Origin: Thiomargarita sp.
GTDB lineage: Bacteria > Pseudomonadota > Gammaproteobacteria > Beggiatoales > Beggiatoaceae
Direction of reading: 5' to 3'
DNA: 56,236 bases
Assembly (NCBI GenBank): GCA_020721005.1
Contig: DYNP01000011.1
Span: forward strand, 1 to 56,236
This document shows positions 54,212 through 56,236 of the stretch, piece by piece (position 1 is the stretch's first letter; the number at the start of each line of letters is the position of its first letter). A model generated the notes under the pieces. The model worked only from the letters and a program-made list of their open reading frames with translations, was not told the DNA's origin and did not search any database. The position numbers and the translations under genes were made by a program.

Positions 54212-55291
54212 TCAGCGTCTTCTGAATGGCGAGGGAGATTTTTCTTGCAACAGATGGGGTACTAATTTGGCTGCAGGAACGTAACCGGGAATGAGTTCCC
54301 CGGTTGACAACACCAAGGCTGGAGTGCCATTGACGCCAATTTTGCTGCCCAGTTCGAATTGAGCTTGCACTGGATTTGAGCAGGTTGCTTCGGGAATTTC
54401 TTTGCCGGCTTTGGCATCGGTCATGGCCTGTTGTTGGTCTTTGGCACACCAGACTGAAACCATTTTTTTGAAGGTGGGTGATTTTTGACCTGCTCTGGGA
54501 AATGCAAGGTAGCGGACCTTAATTCCCGCAGCATTGAGGTCTTTGACTTCATTGTGGAATTTTGAGCAGTAGGGGCAATCAACGTCGGTAAACACATTCA
54601 GCACCGCTTTGGTCTCAGTGGTGGGAGCAAAGACGACCATGTCTTTTTCATCTACACTATTCAGAATGGCGACGCGTTGTTGATTGCGTTTATTTTCAGT
54701 TAAATTGTCACCATTTTGGGCGTCTCGTAAATCTCCCATGAGAATATAACGTCCATCTTCACTGATGTACAGGATTTCTGCATCAATGGTGGCCTCGAAT
54801 AGTCCAGCGATGGGGGTTTTGGTGACTACAATTTTTTCCAAGGGAGCATTGATCAGTTTTTTTAAAGTGTTGGTAACTGCACTGGGAACAGTCTGGGAAG
54901 GTTCTTCCACTGTGGAACTTGGATCGGAAACGTCTTCTTCCATGGCAGTGATAAAGTTCATCAGTTCGGCAACTTCGGAAGCTGTCATCTGTTTGATGGT
55001 ACGAGATATTTTTTCAGTGGAGGGCGCTGTCTCATCTGCAGTTTCATCAATTTCAGCGTTGAAACGTTCTCCCATATTGGTGATGAAATGCATGAGTTCA
55101 GCAATTTCTTTGGGACTCATTTTGTTGAGGGTATTTAAGATCTGTTGTTTAGAGTCGCTAGTTGGAGGGGGTGCTGAGGTTTCTGTAGAGGGAATTGCAG
55201 TTTCTTTAGGAGGAAAGGTTTCTTGTGTAGGTCCTTCCGCCAAGAGACTGGTGGCAGTTAACAGTAGGCTAAGTAAGAGGTAAATTCGCAT
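54212..55291 (-). CDS. DsbC-like periplasmic disulfide isomerase with N-terminal repeat extension
   Basis: The 359-residue protein has a signal peptide ending near Ala18. Residues about 140-215 are the DsbC dimerisation domain (VTKTPIAGLFEATIDAEILY) and 225-352 the thioredoxin fold with FTDVDCPYCSKFH (Cys239, Cys242), the second pair CAKDQ...ATCSNP and the cis-Pro loop GVNGTPALVL. E. coli DsbC is 236 residues; the ~120 extra residues lie before the dimer domain and contain two copies of a 23-residue helix (51-73 and 95-117) with the core EIAELMHFIT / EVAELMNFIT. It should isomerise wrong disulfides. The repeat is unexplained. Confidence 0.9.
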   Translation of the reverse strand: MRIYLLLSLLLTATSLLAEGPTQETFPPKETAIPSTETSAPPPTSDSKQQILNTLNKMSPKEIAELMHFITNMGERFNAEIDETADETAPSTEKISRTIKQMTASEVAELMNFITAMEEDVSDPSSTVEEPSQTVPSAVTNTLKKLINAPLEKIVVTKTPIAGLFEATIDAEILYISEDGRYILMGDLRDAQNGDNLTENKRNQQRVAILNSVDEKDMVVFAPTTETKAVLNVFTDVDCPYCSKFHNEVKDLNAAGIKVRYLAFPRAGQKSPTFKKMVSVWCAKDQQQAMTDAKAGKEIPEATCSNPVQAQFELGSKIGVNGTPALVLSTGELIPGYVPAAKLVPHLLQEKSPSPFRRR

Positions 55292-55389
55292 AATTGAAGT
55301 CCTTTATGGGTTTGGGGACCACCCCTAATCAAGAGGTAACTGGTTCTCCTCTCCTTTTTTCAAGGAGGAATTGGGGATGGTCAATATAT

Positions 55390-55872
55390 TTAGTCGCGAA
55401 AATTAATAAATTGGAGGGGTAAACCCAGTTGTTGTTCGCGTAATAAGCCAATGATTTGTTGTAGGTCATCTCGTTTTTTGCCAGTGACTCGAATTTGTTC
55501 TCCTTGCACACTGGCCTGTACTTTTATTTTGGAATCTTTGATCAATTTGGTAACTTTTTTGGCCATTTCCTTATCCAACCCTTGTTTGATGGTTAAGGTA
55601 AGACGAGCTCTGCGGTTTTGAATCTCAGGTTGCCCGGCTTCAAAGGCAATAATGTCAATGCCTCGTTTGGCTAATTTTTTATAGAGGACATCAAGAATTT
55701 GTTGAATCTGAAATTCAGTTTGGGCATGTAGAGTCAAACTTTGTTCAGTTTTTTCGACTTGGGCATCAGCATCTTTAAAATCAAAACGGGTTGAGATTTC
55801 TCGGTTGGTTTGGTCAATGGCATTGCCAAGTTCGTGTTGATCAATTTCGGAAACGATATCAAAGGAAGGCAT
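55390..55872 (-). CDS. YajQ-family nucleotide-binding protein
   Basis: The 160-residue protein begins PSFDIVSEIDQHELGNAIDQ and contains STRFDFKDADAQVEKTEQSL and ITGKKRDDLQQ-like VTGKKRDDLQQIIGLLREQQ, ending LPLQFINFRD, the conserved YajQ (DUF520) landmarks. YajQ proteins bind nucleotides, and a Xanthomonas member binds c-di-GMP to control virulence genes. Whether that applies here is unknown. The gene is monocistronic, upstream of the dsbC-like gene by 98 bp. Confidence 0.95.
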   Translation of the reverse strand: MPSFDIVSEIDQHELGNAIDQTNREISTRFDFKDADAQVEKTEQSLTLHAQTEFQIQQILDVLYKKLAKRGIDIIAFEAGQPEIQNRRARLTLTIKQGLDKEMAKKVTKLIKDSKIKVQASVQGEQIRVTGKKRDDLQQIIGLLREQQLGLPLQFINFRD

Positions 55873-56022
55873 AAGTGCGGTTACCCATCAGGTTTGGCAT
55901 GGTCTTTAGGGCATGTTTGGTTCAGTGGTCCCTCAATGTTTGAAACTCTGTCCTTAGAATTGTTGTTGCTGATTTGTGGGTTTAGAGTCAATAGGTCAGG
56001 TAGGCATGTTTTTATGCTGTAA

Positions 56023-56074
56023 TTGGAGTGGAGGCTTTAGCCGGTATGTTGGAGTGGAGGCTTTAGCCGGTACG
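56023..56074. repeat. Two 26-bp arm units
   Basis: TTGGAGTGGAGGCTTTAGCC followed by GGTATG and then GGTACG repeats at 56023 and 56049 with a 26-bp period, leading into element copy 4. The same period, in the opposite orientation, is seen at 1245-1322. Confidence 0.85.
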
Positions 56075-56076
56075 TT

Positions 56077-56167
56077 GGAGTGGAGGCTTTAGCCGGTCAG
56101 CCGTAGGCATCATCCCACATACATGAATTGTAAGGACCGACCACTGACCGGCTAAAGCCTCCAGTCC
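56077..56167. repeat. 91-bp palindromic element, copy 4
   Basis: Arms GGAGTGGAGGCTTTAGCCGG and CCGGCTAAAGCCTCCAGTCC flank a core with CATCCCACATACATGAATTG. It is exactly 91 bp, in the same orientation as copies 2 and 3. Confidence 0.87.
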
Positions 56168-56236
56168 AATGTACCTTCACAAATTGTAAGGACCGACCAC
56201 TGACCGGCTAAAGCCTCCAGTCCAATGTACCTTCAC
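56125..56236. repeat. 56-bp tandem repeat at the window edge
   Basis: The right half of copy 4 plus GTACCTTCAC (from GAATTGTAAGGACCGACCAC) is repeated from 56181 with a 56-bp period. The array may continue outside the window. Confidence 0.85.

Larger units (their letters stand above)
55873..56236. other. Spacer with repeat cluster reaching the window end
   Basis: The left part (55873-56022) should contain the yajQ promoter and no gene. From 56023 to the edge it is entirely repeats: two 26-bp units, one complete 91-bp element and two 56-bp units, listed below. Confidence 0.7.

Noticed and set aside
1-56236. Insertion sequence transposase, integrase or phage genes
   Set aside because: No reading frame carries transposase, recombinase or phage structural features, despite the many repeats.

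Overview
The window looks like a chromosomal segment of a gammaproteobacterium, most plausibly a large filamentous sulfur oxidiser of the Beggiatoa/Thioploca/Thiomargarita type. That taxon is an inference. The gammaproteobacterial signal comes from gene order: tpiA-secG-tRNA-Leu(GAG), thiE-hemL, argS followed by a SPOR protein, proC-yggT, pcnB-folK, alaC-hom, a YaiL/DUF2058 gene and a Uup-type ABC-F gene. The filamentous-sulfur-bacterium or cyanobacterium-like flavour comes from several class III nucleotide cyclases (one with CHASE2, one fused to a hybrid histidine kinase), a DUF928 protein, PD-(D/E)XK-like orphan proteins and many interspersed palindromic repeats.

Layout. 1-0.7 kb: 5' part of an exported SdrD-B-like surface protein. 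0.7-1.5 kb: repeat-rich spacer. 1.5-5.1 kb: nuclease-like protein, argG, a CZB zinc protein, mtnA. 5.1-5.95 kb: an 11-unit 36-bp tandem array inside an apparent insertion flanked by a 65-bp direct repeat of a host gene end. 5.9-10 kb: small membrane protein, rpmB, a cyclase, pcnB-folK. 10.1-20.8 kb: kinase-receiver-cyclase hybrid, MscK-like channel, CAP/HYDIN secreted protein. 21.1-30.6 kb: DegP-like protease, lipoprotein, orphan TRAP binding protein, Bax-inhibitor-1 protein, uup, MidA-like methyltransferase, pteridine reductase, DUF928. 30.7-32.1 kb: AT-rich acquired block with an N4-cytosine-type methyltransferase, a truncated and frameshifted MvaI/BcnI-like restriction gene and an attC-like hairpin. 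32.1-36.8 kb: CHASE2 cyclase, repeats, tRNA-Leu, secG, tpiA, a zinc metallopeptidase. 37.2-49.3 kb: nuclease-like protein, alaC, hom, DUF2058, thiE-hemL, SPOR protein-argS, TAXI binding protein, proC-yggT. 49.4-55.9 kb: glycosyltransferase/PIG-L fusion, MFS transporter-aroC, DsbC-like protein, YajQ. 55.9 kb-end: another repeat cluster that continues beyond the window.

Most genes are ordinary housekeeping: arginine, homoserine, proline, shikimate, folate, heme and thiamine biosynthesis, methionine salvage, RNA polyadenylation, and envelope stress. The unusual part is the repeat biology. A 91-bp palindromic element occurs four times with 25-bp or shorter arms and a conserved asymmetric core, in both orientations. 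Its arms have expanded into tandem arrays with 26-, 36-, 52- and 56-bp periods. The element supplies the C-terminal codons or stop codons of folK and hemL. A larger composite carrying the 36-bp array has inverted ends and sits in the 3' end of a gene. A second palindrome family (GGCGCAAT...ATTGCGCC) occurs three times. No transposase or integrase gene is visible in the window.
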